A stretch of 64,000 nt of DNA from Pseudophaeobacter leonis (GTDB lineage Bacteria; Pseudomonadota; Alphaproteobacteria; Rhodobacterales; Rhodobacteraceae). The position numbers and the translations under genes were made by a program. Numbering within the stretch: position 1 is the first letter of the stretch; every line of letters begins with the position of its first letter. This document shows positions 30,018-38,878 of this stretch, one piece after another. The notes beneath the pieces are model-generated. The model worked only from the letters and a program-made list of their open reading frames with translations, ran no database searches and had not been told where the DNA came from. Location: contig NZ_MWVJ01000015.1 of assembly GCF_002087335.1 (NCBI RefSeq), forward strand, positions 16,135 through 80,134, in the 5' to 3' direction.

Positions 30018-30524
30018 CTATTTTTTCGCCTTTTTACTCGCCTCAATGGCCTTATTGATTTTCTCAAAGGCCTGGATAAGTTTTGCAAACTTCGGATCCA
30101 AGGTCTTTTCGACCGTTTCGAGTTTGTCCGCGACGGGTTGCAGCTTGCTCACCTTGGCTATGGTCTTTTCCAGTTTAGCGGCTTCGGCCTTGTCCTTGGT
30201 CAGAAGGGCAGAGATCTCCGCCTCGACCTTTTTCAGCTCGCTTTTTCCCTTCATCAGCTTGACGACGCTGACACAGTCATCGCGCTGTCCCTTGGCCTCA
30301 ATTTTCTTGAGCAGGTCGAGAACTTTCTTATCGGCTTTGGCATCGGTGGCGGCTTTCAGCCAGCCTTTTTTCTTGAAGTCCGGCGAGAAGGGCTTGGCGG
30401 ATGTCAGAGAACTTTGCAGTTTGCTGATTTCCGCAAGGGTTTTTTTCGCCAGGGAGTCGAAAGCCTTGTAATCGGAGGCCCCCTTGTTGATGAGTGCTTT
30501 TAGCTGTGCGTCGCTATTGGACAT
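30018..30524 (-). CDS. hypothetical Lys-rich helical protein
   Basis: 168 residues, intact, almost entirely helical and coiled-coil in character, rich in Lys, Ala and Glu (SKLQPVADKLETVEKTLDPK; ending EKINKAIEASKKAKK). Only one cysteine (DDCVSVV). No signal peptide or membrane segment, so cytoplasmic. ATG 30524 follows GGAGGACGGGAAACGCC. The gene at 30576-30917 lies directly upstream on the same strand, 51 bases away, so both may form a two-gene unit. I do not recognise the family. Confidence 0.65.
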   Translation of the reverse strand: MSNSDAQLKALINKGASDYKAFDSLAKKTLAEISKLQSSLTSAKPFSPDFKKKGWLKAATDAKADKKVLDLLKKIEAKGQRDDCVSVVKLMKGKSELKKVEAEISALLTKDKAEAAKLEKTIAKVSKLQPVADKLETVEKTLDPKFAKLIQAFEKINKAIEASKKAKK

Positions 30525-30575
30525 GGCGTTTCCCGTCCTCCGAAATGAGCAGGTTGAAATTCAGACAGTTCAAAT

Positions 30576-30917
30576 TCAGATCGGTAGCAACTGTGCTTGT
30601 CGAACCGCGCCACCTGCACCGCCAACCTGGTCTTTTTTGGCTTGCTCGGCTTTCAGAAGCGTCGCCATGAGCTTATTCGTCTCTTCGATGGCTTTGATGG
30701 TGGCGGCAAATAAGGTGAGGTAATTTTGCGGAATTTCGCTGACGCCGGCTGTCAGTCCTGTGTAGCCGGACTGGGCTAGAGCTGCCAGTTCTAGCGCCGC
30801 GCGGGGCCGTTCCATGGCTTGCCAGCCCTTATTGATACGGTTGTACATGTCAAGCAACCTTCGCAGGAGCGCTATCAACTGTTGTCTCGCTGTTTCTGCC
30901 AGCCATCCCATAATCAA
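30576..30917 (-). CDS. hypothetical small helical protein
   Basis: 113 residues. The N-terminal half is amphipathic (MGWLAETARQQLIALLRRLL), the middle contains Tyr- and Pro-bearing turns (GYTGLTAGVSEIPQNYLTLF), and the end is Lys/Gly-rich (EQAKKDQVGGAGGAVRQ). No signal peptide. Two starts are in frame (MIMGWL at 30917 and MGWL at 30911). Paired with the gene at 30018. Function unknown; an amphipathic surface-binding or membrane-associated role would fit the helices, but that is a guess. Confidence 0.55.
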   Translation of the reverse strand: MIMGWLAETARQQLIALLRRLLDMYNRINKGWQAMERPRAALELAALAQSGYTGLTAGVSEIPQNYLTLFAATIKAIEETNKLMATLLKAEQAKKDQVGGAGGAVRQAQLLPI

Positions 30918-31249
30918 AACTCCAAATTTTAACTACAATCAATGGGAGAGTATGTGGAGCATTCCCTTGCGTCAAGCTGCGTGTCACCGGCAACGGAGCC
31001 GGGTCCGCTTGAGGAAAATCTGGCGCCAATCTGCGGCGCACAAGAGTAGCTCGATGCTGTATGAATTCGGGCTTGCAATCAGTATATGTGGCCCGCTGTT
31101 GCGCTGGATTAGACGTGCCACCGCGCCAGAGTAAAAGTCTTCTTCTGTGTAACGCGGTCCCTGCCTTGCAATGTCCCGGTTCACCGCATAGGTTCCCGGC
31201 CAAATAGGGGCCTGAAACAGAGCTCCCGCCAGACAGAAGGAAGACCCCC
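30918..31249. other. intergenic region upstream of yajC, with a weak GTG frame
   Basis: About 330 bases. It should contain the promoter of the yajC-secDF operon and that of the leftward unknown pair. A 66-codon minus-strand frame (31184-30984, GTG start, RYTEEDFYSGAVARLIQ) has fairly protein-like content but no ribosome binding site and is not called as a gene. Confidence 0.35.
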
Positions 31250-31534
31250 GTGGATATGAACCAAATCGGCCAGTTTCTCCCCCTCATCCTGATCTTTGCG
31301 ATCATGTATTTCCTGCTGATCCGCCCGCAGCAGAAAAAGATGAAAGAACACACGCAGATGGTTGCCAATGTGCGCCGCGGCGACCAGGTGGTGACCCAGG
31401 GTGGTCTCATCGGTAAGATTGCTAAGGTCAAAGACGATAATGAGGTCGAAGTTGAACTGGCCGAAGGCGTTAAGGTGCGTGTGGTGAAATCCACCATCGC
31501 ACAGGTGCTGAGCAAGACCGAGCCGGCAGCTTAA
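31250..31534 (+). CDS. yajC: preprotein translocase subunit YajC
   Basis: Small single-pass membrane protein of the SecDF-YajC accessory complex. Membrane helix FLPLILIFAIMYFLLIRPQQ with the classic RPQQKKMKEH border, then a compact basic domain (GDQVVTQGGLIGKIAKV). 94 residues. GTG 31250 is used because AGAAGGAAGA lies about eight bases upstream; ATG 31256 is the alternative. First gene of yajC-secD-secF. Confidence 0.96.
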   Translation: MDMNQIGQFLPLILIFAIMYFLLIRPQQKKMKEHTQMVANVRRGDQVVTQGGLIGKIAKVKDDNEVEVELAEGVKVRVVKSTIAQVLSKTEPAA

Positions 31535-31568
31535 GAAGCCCGTCATAACACATTGAAAAGGCAGGGCA

Positions 31569-33230
31569 ATGCTTCAAATTGATCTCTGGAAAAGGGTCGT
31601 AATTTGGCTGGTTTGTGTGACCGGCCTTTTGCTTGCCCTGCCAAACGGTTTTTATACCCGCGTTGAGCAGTCAAACGACGCCGCCGCGGAAATCATCGCC
31701 ATGGGCGACACGGCTGAACGTCAGGCACTGGTGGAACAATGGCCGTCTTTTCTGCCATCGTCTCTGGTCAATCTGGGTTTGGATCTGCGCGGTGGTGCGC
31801 ATCTTTTGGCCGAAGTGAAGGTCGAAGATGTCTATGCCGCCCGCATGGATGCGCTCTGGCCCGAAGTGCGCGATGCACTGCGTCCTGAACGTGCGGCCGT
31901 TGGCAGCTTTCGGCGTCAGCAGGCCCCCGAGGGCCAGATTCGCCTCAAGATCACCAAGCCGGAAGGCATGGCACGCGCGCTGGACGTGGTGCGTGGGCTG
32001 GCCAATCCGATTACCAGCCTGACTGGGGCCGGGGCCTCGGATATCACGGTGTCCGGTGCCGGTGACATTATCACGATTGAGCTGAGCGAGGCCGAACGTC
32101 TTGCCTCTGATGACCGCACCGTGCGCCAGTCGCTGGAAATCGTGCGCCGCCGTATCGACGAGGTTGGCACCCGCGAGCCGACCATCCAGCGCCAGGGAGC
32201 CGACCGGATCCTTATTCAGGTGCCGGGCATTGGCTCAGCCTCCGAGCTGAAAGCCATCATTGGCACCACGGCACAGCTGACCTTTAGCCCTGTTGTCGGG
32301 CGTGGCTCTGACCCGGACGCGCCTGCCGGTGTTGGCAACAAAGTCATCCCTTCGGTTGATGAGCCGGGCGCGTATTATACGGTTGAGGCGGCCCCGGTGG
32401 TCACCGGCGAGGAGCTGGTGGATGCACAGCCGACCTTTGATCAAAACGGCAGCCCGGCGGGGAATTTCCGCTTTAACACCTCCGGTGCGCGCAAATTTGG
32501 CGACTACACCGCTGAAAACATTGGCTCTCCCTTTGCCATTGTGCTGGATGACGAGGTCGTCTCGGCGCCGGTGATCCAATCTCATATCCCAGGTGGCTCC
32601 GGTATTATCACCGGGAACTTCACCATCGAGGAAAGCACCCATCTGGCGATCCTGTTGCGGGCGGGTGCCCTGCCTGCCGGGCTGGAATTCCTCGAAGAGC
32701 GCACCATCGGGCCAGAGCTGGGCCAGGACAGTATTGATGCCGGCAAGGTTGCCACCATCGTGGCCTTTGTTGCCGTGCTGGTCTTTATGGCGCTGAGCTA
32801 TGGTCTGTTCGGCCTCTTTGCCAATGTGGCGCTGATCCTGAACGTGGCACTGATCTTTGGCATTCTCAGCCTCATTGGCGCGACGCTGACCCTGCCGGGT
32901 ATCGCTGGTATCGTGCTGACGGTTGGTATGGCGGTTGGCGCCAACGTGCTGATCTTTTAGCGTATTCGCGAAGAGCTGGAAGCGGGCCGGGGGCCGGCAC
33001 GTGCCATCGACGAGGGCTACTCCAAGGCGCTGAGCGCCATTCTTGATGCCAATATCACCACCTTCATCACCGCCGTTATCCTGTTTGCCATGGGCTCTGG
33101 TCCGGTGCGGGGCTTTGCGATCACGCTGGGGCTGGGGATTATGACCGCGGTCTTTACCGCGATCTTTGTCACCCGGCTTATCATTGTGATGTGGTTTGAA
33201 CGTCGCCGTCCCAAACAGATTGAGGTGTAA
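31569..33230 (+). CDS. secD: protein translocase subunit SecD with an in-frame amber codon
   Basis: Membrane protein that uses the proton gradient to drive the late stage of Sec export. The protein begins MLQIDLWKRVVIWLVCVTGL; LGLDLRGGAHLLAEV is the SecD D1 hallmark, and membrane segments 2-6 follow EERTIGPELGQDSI. At 32958-32960 a TAG replaces the conserved Glu of the motif VLIFERIREE; the frame continues RIREELEAGRGPARAIDEGY to TAA 33228-33230 (553 residues). A single G-to-T change explains it. Two bases separate it from secF. I regard the stop as a sequence error. Confidence 0.94.
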
Positions 33231-33232
33231 TC

Positions 33233-34200
33233 ATGCGGCTTAGACTTGTTCCCAAGGAAACCTCATTCGATTTCTTCAGCAAGTGGAAGATCTGGCTGAG
33301 TATTTCCGCTCTTATGATGGTTGTGGGGCTGGTGTCCTTTGGCCTGCAGGGGCTGAATTTTGGTCTCGATTTTCGCGGTGGCACCACGGTTCGGACCGAA
33401 AGCACCACGGCGATTGACGTCAAGGTCTACCGCGACGCCATAGCGCCGCTTGAGCTGGGCGATATTTCAAACACCGAGGTGTTTGATCCTACTTTTGAAG
33501 ACGACCAGCACGTCGCGATGATCCGCATCCAGGCCCAGGCCGACGGTGAGGCCATTTCCGGCGAGGTGATCGAAATTCTCAAAGGCGCACTGGACGCGGT
33601 GGCGCCGGGCATCAAGTTTGTTTCGGTCGAATCCGTGGGACTCAAGGTCTCAGGCGAGCTGGTGCAGACGGCGGTTCTGGCCGTGATGCTGGCGATTGGC
33701 GCGGTGCTTGTCTATATCTGGCTGCGGTTTGAATGGCAGTTTGCCCTGGGCGCGGTTGTTGCACTGGTGCATGACGTGGTCCTGACCATCGGCATTTTCT
33801 CAGAGTTGCAGATCAAATTCGACCTGGCGATCATTGCGGCCCTGCTCACCATTGTGGGCTATTCGCTGAACGATACGGTGGTGGTGTTTGACCGGGTGCG
33901 CGAAAACCTGCCCGCTATAAGAAAAAGGATCTGGCCGAGGTTTTGAACCTGTCGATCAACGAAACCCTCAGCCGTACCATGATGACCTCGGTCACAACCC
34001 TGTTGGCGCTGATATCGCTCTATGTGCTCGGCGGTGATGTGATCCGTGGCTTTGTCTTTGCGATGATCTGGGGCGTTATTGTCGGGACGTATTCGTCGTT
34101 CTTTGTCGCCTCGACCATTTTGCTTTGGCTCGGTGTCAAACGCGACTGGAGCAAGCCGAGCAATACATCTGGCAACCAGTTTGCCAATGTGGATGCCTGA
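33233..34200 (+). CDS. secF: protein translocase subunit SecF (one apparent frameshift)
   Basis: Partner of SecD in the inner membrane. GLDFRGGT near residue 45 and LVHDVVLTIGIFSELQIKFD and the NDTVVVFDRVREN motif identify SecF. Near 33910 one base is missing; the protein then continues YKKKDLAEVLNLSINETLSR and ends FANVDA at 34200, giving 322 residues. As printed it would stop at 33946, losing the last two membrane helices. Starts two bases after secD. Confidence 0.95.
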
Positions 34201-34267
34201 CGCGCGGGCTTTTGCAGCTGAGCAGACCTTGCCTTTGCCGGGTCGGGTTGGGATGATACTATCTAAC

Positions 34268-34298
34268 GGAGCCGTGGGAATTTCCTGCGGCTCCAATT
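34268..34298 (+). terminator. probable terminator after secF
   Basis: GGAGCCG and CGGCTCC form a seven-pair stem with a further GGAA/TTCC pairing inside, followed by AATTGTTTT. Confidence 0.6.
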
Positions 34299-34374
34299 GT
34301 TTTCAGCCTGCGATTTTGGCACCGCAAGTCTCTGTCCAAGGCAGTGCGCAACAGATCTGAGAAAGGACATGCCG

Positions 34375-34728
34375 ATGCAACTCAATGAAGTCACGTTTAC
34401 CGAGGCAAGGCCGGTCGATGGCTATGGTCCCGGATTTTTTCGCATTGCAGGTCAGGTGCATCAGGGGGCGGTATTGGCCAGCGCGACCGGAGTTGTCTCC
34501 TGGCAGGGCTACGCCGACGATGCGGCGCTTTTGGCGCTGGCGGGCACGGTGGATGTTTTGTTCATCGGCACTGGCGCTGAGATTGCCCATATCCCGGCGG
34601 ATCTGCGGCAAAAGCTTGAGGAAGCCGGGCTTGGGCATGAGGTGATGAACTCTCCTGCGGCCTGCCGGACCTATAATGTGCTGCTCTCTGAGGGGCGGCG
34701 CATCGCTCTGGCTGTTCTGCCTGTTTGA
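34375..34728 (+). CDS. Mth938-like (DUF498) domain protein
   Basis: 117 residues of the small Mth938-like alpha/beta fold, often encoded beside secF in alphaproteobacteria, function not established in bacteria (a mitochondrial relative, NDUFAF3, helps assemble complex I). Conserved text: VDVLFIGTGAEIAHIPADLR and TYNVLLSEGRRIALAVLPV. The second ATG (34375) is chosen because GAAAGGA is seven bases upstream of it and only one base before the ATG at 34369. Confidence 0.85.
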   Translation: MQLNEVTFTEARPVDGYGPGFFRIAGQVHQGAVLASATGVVSWQGYADDAALLALAGTVDVLFIGTGAEIAHIPADLRQKLEEAGLGHEVMNSPAACRTYNVLLSEGRRIALAVLPV

Positions 34729-34882
34729 GATTGGGCCAGTCTGAGATGGCCCTTAACTTCGGGGAGCTCACGAGTGAGTTTCTCTGTTTCAGCCGCTCCA
34801 GCCTGGGATTTGATCTGCCACAAGGTCTTTGCCGGTGCTTTGTGACTTTTGTGCAGCCAAGCAATGAGATAAGCCTGTATTC

Positions 34883-35496
34883 ATGACACTGAATGTATCA
34901 AATCTGCGCATCGCCCGTGGCGGGATCCCGGTGCTCGACGGGATCAGTTTTGCGCTGAAGCCCGGGCAGGCTTTGATTCTGCGTGGGCCAAACGGGATCG
35001 GCAAAACCACCTTGTTGCGCAGCATTGCCGGGCTGCAGCCGCCGCTGGCCGGAACAGTGACAGGTGGCGAAGATCAAATCGCCTATGCCGCCCATTCTGA
35101 TGGGTTGAAACCCGCCCTGACGGTTGCTGAGAACCTCAGCTTCTGGGCCAGCGTTTTTGGCACCCGCTCCATTGAGGCAGCCCTTGAGGCCTATAACCTC
35201 ACGGCGTTGCGCAACCGCCCGGCCGGTGCGCTGTCAGCGGGGCAAAAACGTCGGTTGGGCCTGTCGCGGATGCTGGTCACGGGGCGCGCAATCTGGGTGA
35301 TGGATGAGCCAACCGTGAGCCTCGATCAGGCCTCTGTCGCACTGTTTGCCACGGCGGTGCGCCACCACCTTGCGGCGCAGGGATCGGCCCTGATAGCCAC
35401 CCATATCGACCTGGGGCTGGATGCGGCGGTGTGGATGTCGGCCCCTATAAGGCCAAACCGGTGGGGCTGGGTGATTTTGACGGGGCGTTCTTGTGA
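34883..35496 (+). CDS. ccmA: heme ABC exporter ATPase CcmA (one apparent frameshift)
   Basis: ATPase of the CcmAB complex used to recycle heme-loaded CcmE during cytochrome c maturation. Walker [10 protein letters not shown], signature [13 protein letters not shown], Walker [12 protein letters not shown]. Near 35432 one base is missing; the corrected ending is [20 protein letters not shown] with TGA at 35494-35496 (204 residues). ccmB starts inside that stop (GTGA), as expected for coupled translation, which supports the corrected reading. Confidence 0.95.
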
Positions 35497-36149
35497 GAGC
35501 GCTCTTGGTGCGGGATCTGGGCCTGGGAGTGCGGGCGGGTGGGGGTTTTGGCCTGGGACTGGCGTTTTTCCTGATTGTCACCGTGGTGGTGCCGTTTTCT
35601 GTTGGGCCTGAATCCGATCTTTTGGCGCGGATCTCCCCCGGTGTTTTGTGGCTGGGCGCGCTGTTGTCTTGCCTGTTGTCGCTGGATCGCCTGCTGGCGC
35701 TTGACTGGGAAGATGGCTCGCTCGACCTGCTGGCCACGGCTCCCTTGCCGCTGGAGGCGGTTGTCAGCATCAAAGCCCTGGCCCATTGGATCACCACCGG
35801 GTTGCCGCTGGTGCTGGCCGCACCTCTGTTGGGGGTGCTGCTGAACCTGCCGCCTGAGGGCTATATTTGGGTGGTGATTTCACTGCTTTTGGGCACACCG
35901 GCCCTGTCGGTGATTGGCACCTTTGGCGCCGCCCTCACGGTGGGGCTGAAACGCGGCGGGCTGTTGCTGTCGCTTTTGGTGATGCCGCTCTATGTGCCAA
36001 CGCTGATCTTTGGCGCCGAGGCCGCGCGGCGCGGTGCTTTGGGCATGGGGGTCGAGACGCCCTTGCTGATGCTGGCCGGAATTTCCGCAGCAGTTATTGC
36101 ATTGATGCCCTTTGCCAGCGCCGCTGTCTTGCGTATCAATCTTCGCTAG
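35493..36149 (+). CDS. ccmB: heme exporter membrane protein CcmB
   Basis: Intact 218-residue six-helix membrane partner of CcmA. Starts with GTG (35493) overlapping the ccmA stop. Recognisable text: [20 protein letters not shown] and [20 protein letters not shown]. Part of the ccmABCDG operon. Confidence 0.95.
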   Translation: MRALLVRDLGLGVRAGGGFGLGLAFFLIVTVVVPFSVGPESDLLARISPGVLWLGALLSCLLSLDRLLALDWEDGSLDLLATAPLPLEAVVSIKALAHWITTGLPLVLAAPLLGVLLNLPPEGYIWVVISLLLGTPALSVIGTFGAALTVGLKRGGLLLSLLVMPLYVPTLIFGAEAARRGALGMGVETPLLMLAGISAAVIALMPFASAAVLRINLR

Positions 36150-36188
36150 CTATGTAGTTAACCAAACCACGGGAACGAGAGAGCCACT

Positions 36189-36926
36189 ATGTCGATCTGG
36201 GAATATGCCAACCCGCGAAAATTCCTGCGGACCTCGGAACGGGTTATGCCTGCTCTCTGGGTCAGCTCAGCTCTTTTGATGGCTGTGGGGCTGGTCTGGG
36301 GGTTCTTTTTCACCCCGGATGACTTCCGGCAGGGATCAACCGTCAAGATTATTTTTCTGCATGTGCCTGCGGCCCTTATGGCGATCAACGCCTGGTTTAT
36401 GATGCTGGTGGCCTCGCTGATCTGGGTGATCCGCCGCCACCACGTCAGTGCGCTGGCCGCCAGGGCCGCAGCACCTGTGGGGATCGTGATGACGCTGATT
36501 GCGCTGGCGACGGGCGCCATCTGGGGCCAGCCGATGTGGGGCACCTGGTGGGCCTGGGATCCGCGTCTGACCTCGTTTCTGGTGCTGTTTTTGTTCTACC
36601 TGGGCTATATCGCCCTGTGGGAAGCCATTGATGACCCGGATACAGCCGCCGACCTTACCGCGATCCTGTGTCTGGTGGGGACGGTTTTTGCCGTGCTCAG
36701 CCGCTATGCGGTGAATTTCTGGAACCAGGGGCTGCATCAGGGGGCCTCGCTGTCGCTGGATAAAAAAGAGAACGTGGCCGATGCCTTTTCCAACCCGCTC
36801 TATATCTGCATGATTGGCTTTGGGTTGTTTTTCATCGCCATGGTGTTTTACCGCACCGGCACAGAGATCCGGGCCCGGCGGATAAAGGCGCTTTTGGCGC
36901 GTGAGCGGCAGGGAGAGTCAGCATGA
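36189..36926 (+). CDS. ccmC: heme exporter / heme-handling protein CcmC
   Basis: Intact 245-residue membrane protein that delivers heme to CcmE. The tryptophan-rich periplasmic motif is present as WGQPMWGTWWAWDPRLTSFL, together with the flanking histidine in FLHVPAALMA. Six hydrophobic segments. ATG 36189 follows GAACGAGAGAGCCACT. Its stop overlaps the ccmD start (ATGA). Confidence 0.97.
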   Translation: MSIWEYANPRKFLRTSERVMPALWVSSALLMAVGLVWGFFFTPDDFRQGSTVKIIFLHVPAALMAINAWFMMLVASLIWVIRRHHVSALAARAAAPVGIVMTLIALATGAIWGQPMWGTWWAWDPRLTSFLVLFLFYLGYIALWEAIDDPDTAADLTAILCLVGTVFAVLSRYAVNFWNQGLHQGASLSLDKKENVADAFSNPLYICMIGFGLFFIAMVFYRTGTEIRARRIKALLARERQGESA

Positions 36927-37081
36927 TGCCAGATCTTGGAAAATACAGCGACACCGTGCTTGCGGCCTATGGGGCGTCAATCATCCTGCTTGCACTGCTG
37001 GTGGGGATGACCCTGTGGCGCGGTCGGCGGGTGCGCCGCGAGATGGATGCGCTGGAACAAAGGATGCGCCGCGATGGCTAA
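36923..37081 (+). CDS. ccmD: heme exporter protein CcmD
   Basis: 52-residue single-pass protein (MMPDLGKYSDTVLAAYGASI, then a membrane helix and a basic coiled end RRVRREMDALEQRMRRDG). CcmD tethers heme-loaded CcmE to the CcmC complex. ATG overlaps the ccmC stop, and its own end overlaps the ccmG start. Too short for usual length cut-offs but clearly supported by position and composition. Confidence 0.92.
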   Translation: MMPDLGKYSDTVLAAYGASIILLALLVGMTLWRGRRVRREMDALEQRMRRDG

Positions 37082-37612
37082 AGTCGCTCCATTGATGGTT
37101 CTGCCCATTGTGGTTTTGCCAGCTGTGTCGGGCTTGCGCTGACAGGCATGTACCGGGATGACCCCGAAAGCCTGCCTTCGGCGCGCGAAGGCCAGCTGGC
37201 ACCAAAGGTGGAGCTGAGCGCGTTGCCCGGCAAACTCCCCTTTGATGATGCGACCCTGCGCGATGGCGAAGTAAAGCTGGTCAACTACTGGGCCAGCTGG
37301 TGTGCGCCCTGTCGCGTGGAACACCCAAATCTGGAGGCTCTGAAACAAGAGGGCATCAAGATCTACGGGGTGAACTACAAGGACCAGCTGGAGAATGCTG
37401 CGTCTTTCCTGGCGGAACTGGGCGACCCCTACGCCGCCATTGGTCGCGATGATAAGGGCCGTATGGCGCTGGACTGGGGCGTTTACGGTGTTCCGGAAAC
37501 CTATGTGATTGATGGATCCGGCAAAATCATCCTGCGGTTTGCCGGGCCTTTGACCACGCGCGCAATCGAAAGCACATTGCGTCCCGCACTGGAAAAAGCG
37601 CGCGGCGAATAG
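37074..37612 (+). CDS. ccmG: thioredoxin-like CcmG/DsbE (one apparent frameshift)
   Basis: Membrane-anchored periplasmic thiol-disulfide oxidoreductase that keeps apocytochrome cysteines reduced for heme attachment. The N-terminus MAKVAPLMVLPIVV is broken near 37116 where one T appears lost from a T run; the corrected text continues FASCVGLALTGMYRDDPESL. The active site is WASWCAPCRVEHP, and the cis-Pro region GVYGVPETYVID is present. 179 residues. It overlaps ccmD by eight bases. Confidence 0.94.
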
Positions 37613-37631
37613 CTGCGCGCAACAAAAGTCT

Positions 37632-37970
37632 TCAGCCAAACACCGTCAGATCAAGCGCCAGACCTGTGCCCAGCCAGATGCCGTGATCTCGGTGGTCTTC
37701 CAGCTCATTGCCCGTTTCGGGATGGGCAAAGACCACGAGATCCTGCCGGTTCAGGGCCAGCCAGGGCAGCAGCTGCGCGAACTGATCCGGGGTGGCACCC
37801 AGTTGGCAGGACCACATAGGGTGCGGCCCGACGGCTTTTTCATGCACCCGTCCCATTTTTACACCAAAGAGTTCAGCGGCTCTTTGGCAAAGGCTGCGTG
37901 CGAGCTCAAGGCCGTCGGCATCGAAGTACACATGGGCATGGTAGCCCGTGATAGAGTTGATCTGTTTCAT
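37632..37970 (-). CDS. DOPA 4,5-dioxygenase-family protein
   Basis: 112-residue protein of the small DOPA dioxygenase family (ring-cleaving, single-metal fold). Histidines sit in YHAHVYFDADG, VGPHPMWSCQL and VVFAHPETGNELEDHRDHG, the family pattern. Bacterial members have no settled substrate. ATG 37970 gives MKQINSITGYHAHVYF; a longer frame to 38021 adds unconserved residues. Convergent with ccmG. Confidence 0.85.
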   Translation of the reverse strand: MKQINSITGYHAHVYFDADGLELARSLCQRAAELFGVKMGRVHEKAVGPHPMWSCQLGATPDQFAQLLPWLALNRQDLVVFAHPETGNELEDHRDHGIWLGTGLALDLTVFG

Positions 37971-38046
37971 GCCTGCAGTCTTGCTGTTTTTACCGGTGCA
38001 AACAATAGCGTAGCGCTCCACAGTTGATGTGCACAGGGCCTGACAA

Positions 38047-38094
38047 CGCGCTACAGGTCGCGCTACAGGTCGCGCTACAGGCCGCGCTACAGGC
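38047..38094. repeat. 12-base tandem repeat, four copies
   Basis: CGCGCTACAGGT occurs twice, followed by CGCGCTACAGGC twice, in unbroken register. The last copy overlaps the stop codon of the SDR gene (38087-38089). Confidence 0.9.
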
Positions 38095-38788
38095 GGTAGC
38101 CGCCGGAGACGCCGAGGATCTCGCCGGTGATGCTGCGGGCGGCTGATGATGCGAGAAAGCGGACCGCCTGGGCAACGTCATCGGCCTCGGCCAGCCGTCC
38201 CAGTGCGGTGTCTTTGACAAACAGCTCTGTCAGCTCCGCGTCGCGCGGCTTTTCTGCCACGGTCACAGCCCCGGGGGCGACGGCGCTGACGCGGATGCCG
38301 CGCGGCCCAAGCTCTTTTGCCATGCCACGGGTCCACAGATTGAGCCCTGCCTTGCTGGCGCCATACGCCACGGCACCTTTGGGCGGCAGTGCTGCGTTAA
38401 CAGACGAGAGGCTGACGATAGCTGCTCCTGGCTGCAGATGCGGCAAGGCGGCGGACAACAGCGCCGCAGGCGCCAGAAGATTGATATCCAGAATATCGCG
38501 ATAGGCGGCGGCGTCAAAGTGATCAAGCGGTGTTGCGGCGGCGCCATCTGCATTGTTGACGATGACATCGAGGCGGCCGAACCGGGCGATCGCCCCATCG
38601 ACAACCTGCTGTGCCGCGCCGTCCGTGGTGAGGTCGGATTTGAGCGCGAGGATGTCAGGGGCCTCTTTAAGCAGAGCCTGCGGCGCGGTGTTGTGCCAGG
38701 TGATGGCGACATGGTGGTCGGGCACAAAGGCTCGGGCGATGGCGCGGCCAATGCCATATGCGCCGCCTGTGATAAGAACCGTCTTCAT
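38087..38788 (-). CDS. short-chain dehydrogenase/reductase
   Basis: NAD(P)-dependent oxidoreductase, about 233 residues, intact. Cofactor motif TGGAYGIGRA (TGxxxGIG), NNADG in place of the usual NNAG, catalytic Ser in SLSSVNA, and YGASK (YxxxK). Ends GEILGVSGGYRL in the SDR manner. ATG 38788 has GGAGGT seven bases upstream. Substrate unknown; sits next to acnA on the same strand. Confidence 0.9.
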   Translation of the reverse strand: MKTVLITGGAYGIGRAIARAFVPDHHVAITWHNTAPQALLKEAPDILALKSDLTTDGAAQQVVDGAIARFGRLDVIVNNADGAAATPLDHFDAAAYRDILDINLLAPAALLSAALPHLQPGAAIVSLSSVNAALPPKGAVAYGASKAGLNLWTRGMAKELGPRGIRVSAVAPGAVTVAEKPRDAELTELFVKDTALGRLAEADDVAQAVRFLASSAARSITGEILGVSGGYRL

Positions 38789-38833
38789 GCGCAACCTCCG
38801 TGTAGATAAATCCCATGGCCTGTAAACACAGAA

Positions 38834-38853
38834 GGGCGCCCCAAGGGGCGCCC
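38834..38853 (-). terminator. GC-rich palindrome after acnA
   Basis: GGGCGCCCC AA GGGGCGCCC is a perfect nine-base inverted repeat 26 bases past the acnA stop. No T tract follows, so its role as a terminator is uncertain. Confidence 0.45.
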
Positions 38854-38878
38854 GTCAAGAGTGAGATGTCAGATTGAT

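Noticed and set aside
30984..31184. 66-codon minus-strand frame upstream of yajC
   Set aside because: GTG start, no ribosome binding site, and it lies where promoters are expected. Kept only as a remark.
30850..31515. 221-codon minus-strand frame
   Set aside because: Antisense to yajC and its promoter region; the text is not protein-like.
32941..33230. Recoded amber codon (for example pyrrolysine-like) in secD
   Set aside because: There is no supporting tRNA or recoding element in view, and neighbouring genes carry many likely errors; one wrong base is simpler.
38047..38094. Short CRISPR-like array
   Set aside because: Copies are 12 bases and directly adjacent, without spacers, and no cas gene is present. 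It is a simple tandem repeat. No CRISPR array was seen elsewhere in the window.
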